Shown here piece after piece: positions 27,301 to 35,379 of a DNA stretch of 59,355 nt. Source of the stretch: an uncultured Lachnospiraceae bacterium (GTDB lineage Bacteria; Bacillota; Clostridia; Lachnospirales; Lachnospiraceae); assembly GCA_947631505.1 (NCBI GenBank), contig CANRLR010000018.1, forward strand, positions 1 to 59,355. The letters run 5' to 3'. The notes beneath the pieces are model-generated. The model saw nothing but the letters and a program-made list of their open reading frames with translations. It made no database searches and had not been told where the DNA came from. Each line of letters starts with the position of its first letter. Position 1 is the stretch's first letter. Made by a program: the position numbers and the translations under genes.

Positions 27301-28517
27301 TTATCTTCACAAAAAAAATGAGAAAAGAATATACGATTCTTGCTCCACAGATGTCACCGATTCATTTTGACATTCTGATGCCGGCATTGAGAGCCTGTGG
27401 TTACAATTTAGTTGAATTGCCGAGTGGTGTCGGTGAATTGGACTACGGACTGAAATATGTAAATAATGATGCCTGCTATCCATCTCTTTTAGTAGTAGGG
27501 CAGTTTATGAAAGCTCTGTTATCCGGCGAATATGATCTGGACCGCACCGCTGTTATCATTACACAGACTGGCGGTGGCTGCCGTGCCACGAACTATATCG
27601 GATTTATTCGACGTGCTTTGAAAAAAGCAGGAATGGAACAGATTCCGGTTATTTCTTTAAGTGCCGGTATCGAATCTAATCCGGGATTTAAAATTAATTA
27701 CCGCCTGTTAAAGGGTGCTATTCATTCCATCCTTTACGGTGATTTGTTTATGAGAGTTGTATACCGTACAAGACCATACGAAAAGGTTCCCGGTTCCGTA
27801 AATGCACTTCATGAAAAATGGAAACAACGTTGTATTCAGGCAGTACAGAATCCAAAGCAATCGGAATTAAAGAAAATTGTCCGTGGTATTATAAAGGACT
27901 TTGATGAAATCGAGCTGGACGAAACAGTCAAAAAGCCTCGTGTTGGTATTGTAGGAGAAATTCTTGTTAAATTCCTCCCCGCCGCTAATAACTATGTTGT
28001 CAATCTTTTAGAGTCTGAAGGTGCTGAGGCAGTATGTCCCGATATGCTTGACTTCTTCATGTACAGTGCCTATGACAGTGTATTTAAAGCAGAGCACCTC
28101 GGATTTAAGAAACGTAGTAAATTCCTTGGAAAAGCTGCCGTCCGGTTCTTGGAAAGTTTTCGTAGACCAATGGTCAAAGCATTACAGGAAAGCAAACGCT
28201 TTGATGCACCGCCCGCAATCGAAACATTAGTACAATATGCAGAACCATTTGTGTCAACCGGCAATCAGACAGGTGAGGGCTGGTTCCTGACCGGAGAGAT
28301 GATTGAACTTCTCCATTCCAATGTTCCAAATATTGTATGCACACAGCCATTTGGATGTTTACCAAACCACGTAGTCGGCAAAGGCGTCATTAAGCAGCTT
28401 CGTAAAGCCTTTCCGGATGCTAATATCGTAGCTGTTGACTATGATCCGGGTGCCAGTGAAGTCAACCAGTTAAACCGTATTAAGCTGATGCTTGCCACTG
28501 CAAACGAGAATTTATAA
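24306..28517 (+). CDS. Giant acyl-CoA dehydratase activase-like ATPase (double ASKHA, DUF2229, HgdB-like)
   Basis: A 1403-residue protein. Two BadF/BcrAD-type ASKHA ATPase units (about 1-270 and 315-580) carry [10 protein letters not shown] and [10 protein letters not shown]. Each has the pair of cysteine motifs that, in HgdC-type activators, hold a shared [4Fe-4S] cluster: [10 protein letters not shown] with [10 protein letters not shown], and ACSSGCGSF with [10 protein letters not shown] Cys-rich linker (GCTNHC, about 603), a DUF2229 region (about 670-900) and a dehydratase-subunit-like end (about 1000-1390, [15 protein letters not shown]) follow. HgdC uses ATP to drive one low-potential electron into 2-hydroxyacyl-CoA dehydratases. 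The substrate of this fused form is unknown. AAGGAGG precedes the ATG, and no separate dehydratase genes are adjacent. Confidence 0.92.
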   Translation: MNRVGIDIGSTTVKIAILDNENQIIFSAYERHFANIQETLRNIIERAYNELGDRDIAPMITGSGGLTISKHLNIPFVQEVVSVATALRDYAPQTDVAIELGGEDAKIIYFTDGIEQRMNGICAGGTGSFIDQMATLLKTDAAGLNEYAKDYQAIYPIAARCGVFAKTDIQPLINEGAAKADLAASIFQAVVNQTISGLACGKPIRGNVAFLGGPLHFLTELKEAFIRTLKLEGAAIIAPDNSHLFAASGAAMNSKGEGVTTLAQLLARLSNEIKIEFEVTRMDPLFKNEAEYDKFLRHHSRHSVAKGNLSDYEGNVFLGVDAGSTTTKVALVGEDGSLLYSFYDNNNGSPLKTTIKAMKEIYEQLPEGVNIVRSCSTGYGEALIQSALMLDEGEVETVSHYYAASFFEPNVDCILDIGGQDMKCIKIKNQSVDSVQLNEACSSGCGSFIETFARSLNYDVKDFAKLALFAENPIDLGSRCTVFMNSKVKQAQKEGATVADISAGLAISVIKNALLKVIKLTDPKDLGTNVVVQGGTFYNDAVLRSFERVSGCQAVRPDIAGIMGAFGAALIAREHYEEGMETTMLSLEDIINLKFESSMARCKGCTNHCLLTINKFTGGRQFISGNRCERGLGKEKTNKDIPNLYEYKNQRLFEHYQPLTSEKAFRGKVGIPRVLNMYENYPYWFTFFTELGYEVVLSPASTRNIYSLGIESIPSESECYPAKLAHGHIMWLLKHDINYIFYPCVPYERKEIDGAGNHYNCPIVTSYGENIKNNVEELQDDSIIYQNPFVSFESDKILADELVKYISKENNIPAGEIRAAAHKAYEELTKTREDIRRKGEEVLLWMKENNKRGIVLAGRPYHIDPEINHGIPELITSYDIAVLSEDSISHLASVDRPTIAMDQWMYHSRLYAAASYVRTQENLEMIQLNSFGCGLDAVTTDQVNDILTSSGKICTVLKIDEVNNLGAARIRIRSLISAVKDRARKGIKPHVADSSHKRVIFTKKMRKEYTILAPQMSPIHFDILMPALRACGYNLVELPSGVGELDYGLKYVNNDACYPSLLVVGQFMKALLSGEYDLDRTAVIITQTGGGCRATNYIGFIRRALKKAGMEQIPVISLSAGIESNPGFKINYRLLKGAIHSILYGDLFMRVVYRTRPYEKVPGSVNALHEKWKQRCIQAVQNPKQSELKKIVRGIIKDFDEIELDETVKKPRVGIVGEILVKFLPAANNYVVNLLESEGAEAVCPDMLDFFMYSAYDSVFKAEHLGFKKRSKFLGKAAVRFLESFRRPMVKALQESKRFDAPPAIETLVQYAEPFVSTGNQTGEGWFLTGEMIELLHSNVPNIVCTQPFGCLPNHVVGKGVIKQLRKAFPDANIVAVDYDPGASEVNQLNRIKLMLATANENL

Positions 28518-28544
28518 TCAATAACAAGGCTCATTACACACAAC

Positions 28545-28586
28545 AAGGGACACTTCATATCAAGAAGTGTCCCTTCATTTTTTTAT
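28545..28586 (+). terminator. Rho-independent terminator after the activase gene
   Basis: The stem AAGGGACACTT/AAGTGTCCCTT (28545-28555 with 28565-28575) is followed by CATTTTTTTA. The convergent PT-repeat gene ends 16 bases further on and may also use it. Confidence 0.85.
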
Positions 28587-28601
28587 ATTTTGTTATTTGA
28601 A

Positions 28602-30284
28602 TCAATCTTCTTTTTTTCTACAGACAATCAGACAAATCACAATTGCTAATACGGATACTCCCATTGCCAAAATCGGGAATAATAGGTTCGTTGTATCTCC
28701 TGTTTCCGGTGCAGAATCCGATAGTGGTACATCTTCGTCTAAAATTGTCGTTTCCTTGCTCTTCTGTTTTGCTTTCTTCAATGAATTTTTAGAAGAGAGC
28801 GGTGTATTTTCATCATTAATCGTTGAAGTTTCATCTGTCGGTGATGGTTTCGCTGTCACCTCTTCATTTTCCGAATCATCTGCCGGAGATGGTGTTGGTT
28901 CATCCTCTGGATTATCAATAGATGAAACTGGCGGAGTTTTTTCCGGACCATATGATGGTTCCTCAAACGGTGTCGCTGTTGGAGCTTCCGTCGGTGTTGT
29001 TCCCGGCTCCACAGTTGGAGTGCCCGTCGGCTGATCTGTCACATTCGGTGTTTCCGTTGACCCCTGAGTCGGCGTTGCCGTCGGAGAAGCTGTTGGTTTT
29101 GGTGTCGCTGTTGCCGCTGGTTTCTTAGTCGGTGTAACCTCCGGTGTTGCCGTCGGCTCCTCTTTCGGTGTCGCTGTCGGTTTCGGCGTTGGTTTTTCCG
29201 TTGGTTCTGCTGTCGGTGTTGCCGTCGGTTTTTCCGTCGGCTCTGCTGTCGGTGTTGCCGTCGGCTTTTCGGTCGGCTCTGCTGTCGGCGTTGCCGTTGG
29301 TTTTTCTGTTGGTTCTGCTGTCGGCGTTGCCGTTGGTTTTTCCGTCGGCTTTGCTGTCGGTTTCGGCGTTGGTTTTTCCGTCGGCTCTGCTGTCGGTTTC
29401 GCTGTCGGAGAAGGAGACGGTGTCACATCACCGATTTTTCTGGAAATCATATGCCACTCACCACTGTTTTCCACAACACTGTCACAAACAAGCCAGCCCT
29501 CGGCAGTAGTCACAATATTAACAAAGGCACTTGGTGCAATTACCGTTGCATGCATACCGTCCGATTTAATCGTAAGATTATTCACATAAGGAGCATTCCA
29601 TATGATCGTCTCTGCCTTTTCCTGTCTCGTTTTCCTTCCGTCAATAACATCCAGCGTATAGCGGGAAATCTGAAACTCATTCTTCTCCTTGATATTGAAA
29701 ACCAAAGTCTGCTCTTTCAACATTTTAATCTTTAGAGCACCTTCCTGAACTCTGCCTTCGTGTTGTGCTTCTACAAACTTTGACATGTCTACATAAACAA
29801 CATCCTTATCGACTCCTGAAATGTCAATATTGTAATTGTTCTGATCGGTCACATCCGGTGCATCATAATCATTCTTCTTTACAACAGATGTTGCATATTC
29901 CTTCACCTCTGCAATTTTTTCTCTCGCTTCCTCTTTCACGCTCTCATCAACTACAACTACTGGTTTTGGTCCATTATTGAACCTGCACTCGCCTATCAAT
30001 TCTCCGATCCGAATTTCTCCCGGTGCATTTGCCATGTTTTCGTTGACTGTGTTTCCATTTACCTGACCGTTTGATTCATATTTCCCTGCAATAAAATTTG
30101 TTTCCATATGTGCAGTCTGATTCAACCGGTTACAGACAATTCCATACTGAACGCAGTCACCTAAGAAGGGCTCATTTCCCCTATTAGAAGCCCATGTCAC
30201 ACCGCTGATAATAGCAAAAGCTGCTATTAATGCAATCACCGCGGCACCTGCTTTCGCAACCGTACGTTTTCTAAATCCTTTCAT
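28602..30284 (-). CDS. Choice-of-anchor-A-like surface protein with PT repeats and a sortase-like tail
   Basis: A 560-residue surface protein. It has an N-terminal signal segment (AGAAVIALIAAFAIISGVTWA) and a beta-rich domain (about 45-290) with TNFIAGKYE, VVYVDMSKF, QTLVFNI, ATVIAPSAFVNI and SGEWHM, matching the choice-of-anchor-A pattern. A long Pro/Thr/Glu/Lys stalk built of PTAEPTEKPTATP units follows. The end is APETGD, a hydrophobic helix and CRKKED, resembling a divergent LPxTG wall-anchor signal. The true start is the ATG at 30284, with GGAGG 5 bases before it; the in-frame TTG at 30302 precedes that site. Function is probably adhesion or surface display. Confidence 0.82.
   Translation of the reverse strand: MKGFRKRTVAKAGAAVIALIAAFAIISGVTWASNRGNEPFLGDCVQYGIVCNRLNQTAHMETNFIAGKYESNGQVNGNTVNENMANAPGEIRIGELIGECRFNNGPKPVVVVDESVKEEAREKIAEVKEYATSVVKKNDYDAPDVTDQNNYNIDISGVDKDVVYVDMSKFVEAQHEGRVQEGALKIKMLKEQTLVFNIKEKNEFQISRYTLDVIDGRKTRQEKAETIIWNAPYVNNLTIKSDGMHATVIAPSAFVNIVTTAEGWLVCDSVVENSGEWHMISRKIGDVTPSPSPTAKPTAEPTEKPTPKPTAKPTEKPTATPTAEPTEKPTATPTAEPTEKPTATPTAEPTEKPTATPTAEPTEKPTPKPTATPKEEPTATPEVTPTKKPAATATPKPTASPTATPTQGSTETPNVTDQPTGTPTVEPGTTPTEAPTATPFEEPSYGPEKTPPVSSIDNPEDEPTPSPADDSENEEVTAKPSPTDETSTINDENTPLSSKNSLKKAKQKSKETTILDEDVPLSDSAPETGDTTNLLFPILAMGVSVLAIVICLIVCRKKED
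29161..29415 (-). repeat. 36-base tandem repeats encoding a Pro/Thr stalk
   Basis: Units of about 36 bases encode PTAEPTEKPTAT with small changes (PKPTAKPTEK variants at both ends). At least five consecutive units are readable, with mostly third-position differences. This coding repeat could vary in copy number between strains. Confidence 0.8.
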
Positions 30285-30336
30285 GCTCTCCTCCTGATTC
30301 AAATAAACAAGTCGACAGTTATATTATATTTTTATA

Positions 30337-30366
30337 ATTATAACACAGTTTTCTCCTATTTGTAAA
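30337..30366 (-). promoter_or_regulatory. Sigma-A-type promoter of the PT-repeat surface protein gene
   Basis: TTTACA (30366-30361) and a perfect TATAAT (30342-30337) on the reverse strand are separated by 18 bases. Confidence 0.65.
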
Positions 30367-30378
30367 GAACTTTCCCTG

Positions 30379-30405
30379 TAATCTTTTTTCCGTCCATGCC
30401 GATAT
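30379..30405 (+). promoter_or_regulatory. Sigma-28 (SigD/FliA)-type flagellar promoter
   Basis: TAATCTTT (30379-30386), 11 bases, then GCCGATAT (30398-30405) match the flagellar sigma consensus TAAAGTTT-N11-GCCGATAA at 13 of 16 positions. No good sigma-A -35 accompanies the nearby TATACT. The predicted start (about 30412) coincides with the first base of the leader's first hairpin. Confidence 0.65.
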
Positions 30406-30412
30406 ATATACT

Positions 30413-30513
30413 GATGACATTACTACTTGTGTCATCGCATTGACCATGGTAGGGATTTGCTATATCGCAAGGATGCGCAATAAACGCACGGATACTGCAA
30501 TATAGCTTTTTTT
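30413..30513 (+). promoter_or_regulatory. Structured leader: attenuator-like stem enclosing two CsrA-type GGA hairpins
   Basis: Hairpin 1 is GATGACA/TGTCATC (30413-30419 with 30430-30436). A later outer stem, GCTATAT/ATATAGC (30459-30465 with 30500-30506), is followed by seven T (30507-30513), like an intrinsic terminator. Inside it are CGCA-AGGA-TGCG (30466-30477) and GCA-CGGATAC-TGC (30486-30498), two hairpins that show GGA in the loop. The two GGA are 19 bases apart. An alternative hairpin, TTGC-TATATC-GCAA (30457-30470), would exclude the outer stem. I do not recognise a known riboswitch class. CsrA binding is inference. Confidence 0.5.
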
Positions 30514-30554
30514 ATGTCTGTATGTATCCTGCGTCAAGAAAGGGAGCGATTGCA

Positions 30555-31622
30555 ATGAAAATTGAAAGTAGTACAATTCAAATGGATGCGGTACATACAG
30601 CCAGCCAGAACAGCAGAACGGAGCTGAACTCAAAATCTGTTTATCTTACGGCTCAGGCAGATGCCCGCTCCAATGGGGCAGAAGATTCTGCCGGAAGCTC
30701 ATCATCAGGAGGACTTACTTTTTATCTTGGGAACAGCTTCTCTTATCAGACACGGTTTATCACAAATCGTCCGGTACATACTTCGGAGGAGTCTATGAGT
30801 CAGTTTCACAAAAGGTTATTCCACCACATTATCGAAATGATGAAGGAAATGTTAGCCGGTAACAACAGTACCCGTTTTTCCGATTCGGCCGAATACCTGA
30901 CCTACTCTGCCCAGCCGGAATCTCCTCACTGGGAAACTCAGGTATGGCATCAGGAAACTACCTATACTTCTTACTATGAAGAACGGGAAAACACCTGTTT
31001 TCGTACAAACGGGCTTGTCAGAACATCGGATGGCAGAGAAATTTCCTTTGGATTAAAGGTCGGAATGTCACGTTCTTTCATGGAGGCAACCAACCTCACT
31101 TCCGCAGAGGATACGGAAGTATTAGTAATGCGGGATCCTCTTGTGATAAATCTGGACTTACCATCCGCTGCTGTGACAGATCAGGAATTTTTCTTTGATC
31201 TGGATGCTGACGGAACAAAAGAAGCTATTTCTACTCTTGCCGGCGGCTGCGGATTCCTTGCTCTGGATAAAAACGGAGATGGCATGATCAATGATGGCAG
31301 CGAATTATTTGGAACCAAGACCGGAGACGGTTTCACAGAACTTGCCGCCTATGACGAAGACGGAAACGGATGGATTGACGAAAATGATTCTATCTTTTCC
31401 CGCCTTAAAGTATGGACCAAAGATGCTGACGGAACAGACAAACTCCTCAATCTGGCAGAAGCCGATGTAGGAGCAATTTTTCTTGGTCATATAGCAACTG
31501 AGTTCAGTCTCAACAATGATATGACCAATGAAACCAATGCTAAAATCCAAAGCAGTGGAATTTTTTTACACGAATCCACAGGTGAAGCAGGTACTGTTCA
31601 GCATGTGGACTTTGCCATTTAA
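30555..31622 (+). CDS. EF-hand-like calcium-binding protein of unknown function in a SigD-type unit
   Basis: A 355-residue protein without a signal peptide. The N-terminus is Ser/Thr/Asn-rich, with TFYLGNSFSYQTRF near 60. The C-terminal third has several DxDxDG loops (FDLDADGTKEA, LDKNGDGMINDGSELFG, YDEDGNGWIDENDSIF, TKDADGTDK), the pattern of EF-hand or VCBS-type calcium sites. AAGGGAG lies 8 bases before the ATG at 30555; the earlier in-frame TTG at 30522 precedes that site. A flagellar-type promoter and a structured leader precede it, so it should be expressed with motility genes. A flagellum-related, possibly exported, role is inference. Confidence 0.8.
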   Translation: MKIESSTIQMDAVHTASQNSRTELNSKSVYLTAQADARSNGAEDSAGSSSSGGLTFYLGNSFSYQTRFITNRPVHTSEESMSQFHKRLFHHIIEMMKEMLAGNNSTRFSDSAEYLTYSAQPESPHWETQVWHQETTYTSYYEERENTCFRTNGLVRTSDGREISFGLKVGMSRSFMEATNLTSAEDTEVLVMRDPLVINLDLPSAAVTDQEFFFDLDADGTKEAISTLAGGCGFLALDKNGDGMINDGSELFGTKTGDGFTELAAYDEDGNGWIDENDSIFSRLKVWTKDADGTDKLLNLAEADVGAIFLGHIATEFSLNNDMTNETNAKIQSSGIFLHESTGEAGTVQHVDFAI

Positions 31623-31652
31623 AAATTAAGAACAACACAATAAAATAGTCTA

Positions 31653-31690
31653 AAAACAGCAAGTTATATCTGGATATAACTTGCTGTTTT
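31653..31690. terminator. Bidirectional rho-independent terminator
   Basis: A perfect 17-bp stem (31653-31669 with 31674-31690, core CAGCAAGTTATAT) has A and T runs on its two sides. It lies between the convergent calcium-binding gene and ung. Confidence 0.9.
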
Positions 31691-31709
31691 TTAATAATAC
31701 ACGCAATTC

Positions 31710-32387
31710 CTAATTGATATCCGGAATCTGCCAGTCAATTGGTTCAGCACCATTCTTTACCAAAAAATCATTTGCCTTACTAAACGGTCTGCTCCCAAAG
31801 AAACCCCGGTACGCTGACAACGGGCTTGGATGTGGTGCCTTTAATACCAAATGCTTCGGATTTGTCAGCATTTTTTCCTTTTCCTGTGCCGGCTTTCCCC
31901 ATAGGATAAATACAATCGGCCGGTCCTGCTCATTCACTTTGGCAATCGCCGCATTCGTGAACTCTTCCCAGCCCACTCCCCGGTGAGACATCGGTTTATG
32001 TGCCTGAACAGTAAGAACTGTATTCAGCATAAGCACTCCCTGCTCTGCCCATGATGTAAGATATCCATGATTCGGTATCTTACATCCCAGATCATCATGA
32101 AGCTCCTGATAAATATTCACAAGAGACGGCGGAATATCTACCTGAGGTTTTACAGAAAAACAGAGTCCATGTGCCTGTCCGGCATTATGATAGGGATCCT
32201 GCCCTAATATAACGACCTTTACCTTATCTAACGGTGTCAGATGAAATGCGGTAAAGATTTCATCCGAGGAAGGATAAACAATTCCTTTTTTATATTCTTC
32301 TCTCACAAACAAAAAAAGTTTTCGGTAATATTCTTTAGAAAACTCTTCCTGTAATGCTTTTTCCCATGTTCCTGTCAGTGCAGCCAT
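31710..32387 (-). CDS. ung: Uracil-DNA glycosylase
   Basis: Family 1 UDG, which removes uracil from DNA. Signature motifs are the water-activating loop GQDPYHNAGQAHGL (about 61-74), the uracil pocket LNTVLTV, FILWGKPAQ, and the DNA-intercalating loop HPSPLSAYRGFFGSRPF (about 184-200). The 225-residue length is normal. AAGGAG precedes the ATG. It follows hisF by 12 bases, the last gene of the reverse run. Confidence 0.97.
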   Translation of the reverse strand: MAALTGTWEKALQEEFSKEYYRKLFLFVREEYKKGIVYPSSDEIFTAFHLTPLDKVKVVILGQDPYHNAGQAHGLCFSVKPQVDIPPSLVNIYQELHDDLGCKIPNHGYLTSWAEQGVLMLNTVLTVQAHKPMSHRGVGWEEFTNAAIAKVNEQDRPIVFILWGKPAQEKEKMLTNPKHLVLKAPHPSPLSAYRGFFGSRPFSKANDFLVKNGAEPIDWQIPDIN

Positions 32388-32399
32388 TGATTCTACTCC

Positions 32400-33161
32400 T
32401 TAAATTCGTACACTAATACCTTTATTTGTTAAATACTGTTTTAATTCATTGATTTCTAATTCTTTAAAGTGAAACAGTGATGCAGCCAATACAGCATCCG
32501 CTTTTCCATCTGTCAATGCTTCATAAAAATGTTCTTTCGTTCCCGCTCCCCCTGATGCAATTACGGGAATATTTACGTTCTCCGAAATTGTTCTCGTTAG
32601 TTCAATATCATATCCATCCTTCGTTCCATCACAGTCCATACTGGTGAGAAGAATCTCTCCTGCCCCCAGCTGCTCTGCTCTCATTGCCCATTCAACGGCA
32701 TCTGTCTGCATATCAACTCTTCCGCCGTTCTTATAAATTGTCCAGCCGCTGCCATCTTCTCTTCTCTTCGCATCAATGGCCACTACAACACATTGGCTTC
32801 CAAATTTATCAGCAGCATCCGATACCAGTGCCGGATTTAAAATAGCTGCCGAATTCACCGCCACTTTATCTGCCCCTTCACGAAGAATCATCCGAAAATC
32901 ATCAATTGTTCGGATTCCACCACCTACAGTGAACGGAATAAAAACTGTTTCTGCTACTTTACGCACCATGTTGGCTTTAATCTCTCTTGCATCACTCGAG
33001 GCTGTTATATCTAAAAAAACCAGTTCATCCGCCCCCGCCTTCCCATAGGCAGCTCCGACGGCAACAGGATCACCAGCATCAATCAAATTTACAAAATTAA
33101 TCCCCTTTACAACTCGTCCGTTATTCACATCCAAACAAGGAATTATTCTTTTGGTAAACAT
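32400..33161 (-). CDS. hisF: Imidazole glycerol phosphate synthase, cyclase subunit
   Basis: A 253-residue (beta/alpha)8 barrel. The start [21 protein letters not shown] contains the catalytic Asp, and [14 protein letters not shown] has the second. The phosphate-binding [12 protein letters not shown] and [14 protein letters not shown] loops are intact. With HisH it makes imidazole glycerol phosphate and AICAR from PRFAR and ammonia in histidine synthesis. GGAGG precedes the ATG at 33161. It is 12 bases after hisH; no other his genes are in the window. Confidence 0.97.
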   Translation of the reverse strand: MFTKRIIPCLDVNNGRVVKGINFVNLIDAGDPVAVGAAYGKAGADELVFLDITASSDAREIKANMVRKVAETVFIPFTVGGGIRTIDDFRMILREGADKVAVNSAAILNPALVSDAADKFGSQCVVVAIDAKRREDGSGWTIYKNGGRVDMQTDAVEWAMRAEQLGAGEILLTSMDCDGTKDGYDIELTRTISENVNIPVIASGGAGTKEHFYEALTDGKADAVLAASLFHFKELEINELKQYLTNKGISVRI

Positions 33162-33173
33162 AGGACACCTCCA

Positions 33174-33785
33174 CTACTCCAATGAAATAAAGTTCTTCAG
33201 TATCTGCAATCCCACTTCCCCACTCTTTTCCGGATGGAACTGGGTCGCAAATATATTATCGTGCTCTGCCGCCGCATGAACATCAACAATATAATCCGTT
33301 GTCGCTGCCACATCTTCCTTCCTTTTGGCCTGTAAATAATAAGAATGGACAAAATAGACATAAGACTGGTTCGGAATATTCCTTAACAATCGGGATTTTG
33401 GATTTACTTCAATCGAATTCCAGCCCATATGCGGAATTTTAAATCCCTCTGTTTCTGGGAAACGCACGATTTCTCCCGGCAGTAAAGAAAGTCCCTCCAC
33501 ATCATGTTCAGATTCATCGCTTCGCTCAAAAAACAACTGTAACCCTAAACATATACCTAAAATAGGTGTTCCCTTTCCTGCCACATCCTGAAGAACTTCT
33601 TTTAAATTGTAGTGATTCATTCGATTCATAGCATCTTCAAAGGCACCTACACCGGGAACGATTACTTTATCTGCCTGATAGATCAACTCTGCATTCCTTG
33701 TGACAACCGGCTCCTCTCCGATATATTGCAGTGCCTTTTCCACACTTTTTATATTACCAGCATCGTAATCTACAATCGCAATCAT
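33174..33785 (-). CDS. hisH: Imidazole glycerol phosphate synthase, glutamine amidotransferase subunit
   Basis: A 203-residue class-I glutaminase. Visible are the start IAIVDYDAGNIKSVEKAL, PGVGAFEDAM, the nucleophile Cys in GICLGLQLFFE and the His-Glu pair in ATQFHPEKSG. It supplies ammonia to HisF. GAGG lies 5 bases before the ATG at 33785; frame space further upstream has no site. Confidence 0.97.
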   Translation of the reverse strand: MIAIVDYDAGNIKSVEKALQYIGEEPVVTRNAELIYQADKVIVPGVGAFEDAMNRMNHYNLKEVLQDVAGKGTPILGICLGLQLFFERSDESEHDVEGLSLLPGEIVRFPETEGFKIPHMGWNSIEVNPKSRLLRNIPNQSYVYFVHSYYLQAKRKEDVAATTDYIVDVHAAAEHDNIFATQFHPEKSGEVGLQILKNFISLE

Positions 33786-33820
33786 ATCTTCCTCACTTTC
33801 GCACCTTTTTGTGCTGTTTA

Positions 33821-35287
33821 TTATTCCTCCTGCCCAGCCTTTGCCCGCCAATTCTGAATAATTTCTTCCAGCTTTGCGGTATATTCTTCCTGCTTTTCAA
33901 TTTCATTCAATTCTCTTGCCTGAGTTTCACTTACACCAAATTCCGTATATAATGCTTCTGCCAGCTTGCCCTCCAATTCATTATATTGGCTCATGATACC
34001 ATATAGATCTGCTTTTTCCTTATTTTCATCGTAACTTCGGATTCCCTTCATCAACGAATCTAAAGACTCCAGATACATTTTCATTTTATAATAATTCGTA
34101 TAGGAATTAAGCTCTTTTTGTAACTGCATACAAATCCGCACTTTATCTTTTAATTCCTCAGAAGCTTCTGAGACCTCGACACCTGCCAATGACTCATACG
34201 CAGCCTGATAATCCCGTTTTTCAAAATTTGCTTCTGCACGATTAACAGCACTGCGGTAAGAAAAGCTCTGTGTTCCGAATATTACGATTAAGCAGATAAT
34301 TCCAAAAAAGACTATCACAATGGCAGCACCGACCGGATTCACTTTCCCCACAACCTCTGCTGCTTCCAGTTCCGCTTTCTTCCTTCTTTTCTCTTCCTTT
34401 GCAGCTTTTTTTTCTGCTGCCTGCTTCGCCTTCTGTGCTGTTTTCTGAGCTTTTTCCTCTTTGGCCTTTTGTGATTTTTCTTCCCTTTCAACAGCAGCCT
34501 GCTGTTTCTTTTTTTCCTTTAATGCGGCTCTCTGTTTCGCATTTACCTTTTCAAGTTCACGCTCTTTCGCTTCTTCTGCTGCTGTCTGCTCCGTAATGAT
34601 ATTACCGAAAATTTTCTTCCAAAAACTTTCTTTCTTTGCTTTGGACAAATCCTCTGATGGCAAATCATCATTCACTTCCACCGGATGGTCTCCATCCATG
34701 TCACTGATCTCAGATTCGTCAATCCCAAAGGCATTCATTGCGAGCATATCGAAATCGTCTACGGAATCCCCATCCGCAGAAGCTTCACCTGAATTTGATT
34801 CGGCAGAATCAAATTCCTCAGTCTCGTAATCTTCCTCATAATCCTCTACAGCAGCTAATGCCTCTTGATAAATATCATCTACGGAAGTTCCGGCATCATC
34901 CGCAAAAATTGCCCCCTCATCTTCACTGAACAAGGACAGTTCTGCTTCCTCCATAGGCTCCGGCTCTTCCGTCGTTTCTTCCATCTCAGTTTCCTCATAA
35001 TCAGAATCAACGTCTTCTGTATAATCCTTCTCCAATAGATTTAATAATTCATTGATATCATCACCGTCAGAAGCCTCCTCTGCCGATATCACCGGCTCTT
35101 CTGCGACAGGCTCTGACACTTTTTTTGATGCAGCAGGTTTCTCTTGTATCATTTCTTCTGCCAGTCCCATAGTTTGCATAAGCTCATCCAAGTAGGACTC
35201 ACCAGAACTGGCATCTAGAGTTCTGCATTCCTCACACAGTTCTTGTCCATCCGGAATTTCTTTTCCGCATTTTCTGCAAATGGTCAC
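33821..35287 (-). CDS. Zinc-ribbon, coiled-coil, single-pass membrane protein of unknown function
   Basis: A 488-residue protein. An N-terminal zinc ribbon (CRKCGKEIPDGQELCEEC, residues 4-21) is followed by a long, very acidic low-complexity stretch (about 40-215). A Lys/Glu/Ala coiled coil (about 235-315) and one membrane helix (about 325-350, AAIVIVFFGIICLIVIFG) follow. The helical C-terminal domain (about 355-488; FEKRDYQAAYESLAGVEVSE) resembles TPR-like repeats, probably outside. I cannot assign a function. It sits between cheV and hisH. Confidence 0.75.
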   Translation of the reverse strand: MTICRKCGKEIPDGQELCEECRTLDASSGESYLDELMQTMGLAEEMIQEKPAASKKVSEPVAEEPVISAEEASDGDDINELLNLLEKDYTEDVDSDYEETEMEETTEEPEPMEEAELSLFSEDEGAIFADDAGTSVDDIYQEALAAVEDYEEDYETEEFDSAESNSGEASADGDSVDDFDMLAMNAFGIDESEISDMDGDHPVEVNDDLPSEDLSKAKKESFWKKIFGNIITEQTAAEEAKERELEKVNAKQRAALKEKKKQQAAVEREEKSQKAKEEKAQKTAQKAKQAAEKKAAKEEKRRKKAELEAAEVVGKVNPVGAAIVIVFFGIICLIVIFGTQSFSYRSAVNRAEANFEKRDYQAAYESLAGVEVSEASEELKDKVRICMQLQKELNSYTNYYKMKMYLESLDSLMKGIRSYDENKEKADLYGIMSQYNELEGKLAEALYTEFGVSETQARELNEIEKQEEYTAKLEEIIQNWRAKAGQEE

Positions 35288-35335
35288 CTGTCACACCTCC
35301 TATCCATTTCTTCATTTTTCGTATCATTCCGAAAT

Positions 35336-35363
35336 ATTCCCACGACAAAAACGCCGCGGGAAT
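35336..35363 (-). terminator. Possible weak terminator between cheV and the zinc-ribbon gene
   Basis: On the reverse strand ATTCCCGCG/CGTGGGAAT (35363-35355 with 35344-35336, one G-T pair) forms a stem, but the tail ATTTCGG is poor in T. It may be a partial terminator or a processing site. Confidence 0.35.
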
Positions 35364-35379
35364 ACTCACCTTTCTTTCA

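Noticed and set aside
29161-29415. Regular 36-base repeats as a CRISPR array
   Set aside because: The units are directly tandem without spacers, stay in frame and encode a Pro/Thr stalk.
30407-30412. TATACT as a sigma-A -10 for the calcium-binding-like gene
   Set aside because: No -35 hexamer lies 16-18 bases upstream (only a T run), whereas both parts of the SigD consensus are present at the correct spacing.
30413-30513. Leader before the calcium-binding-like gene as a cyclic-di-GMP (GEMM) riboswitch
   Set aside because: It contains CGCAAGG and CGCACGG pieces that recall the motif, but the conserved order (ACGCACAGGGCAAACC then GGACGCAAAGCC) and the tetraloop receptor are not present.
30514-30558. 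Fourteen-codon upstream frame overlapping the ATG at 30555
   Set aside because: It has no ribosome site because a U run precedes it; overlap with the start is likely chance, though it could be tested by ribosome profiling.
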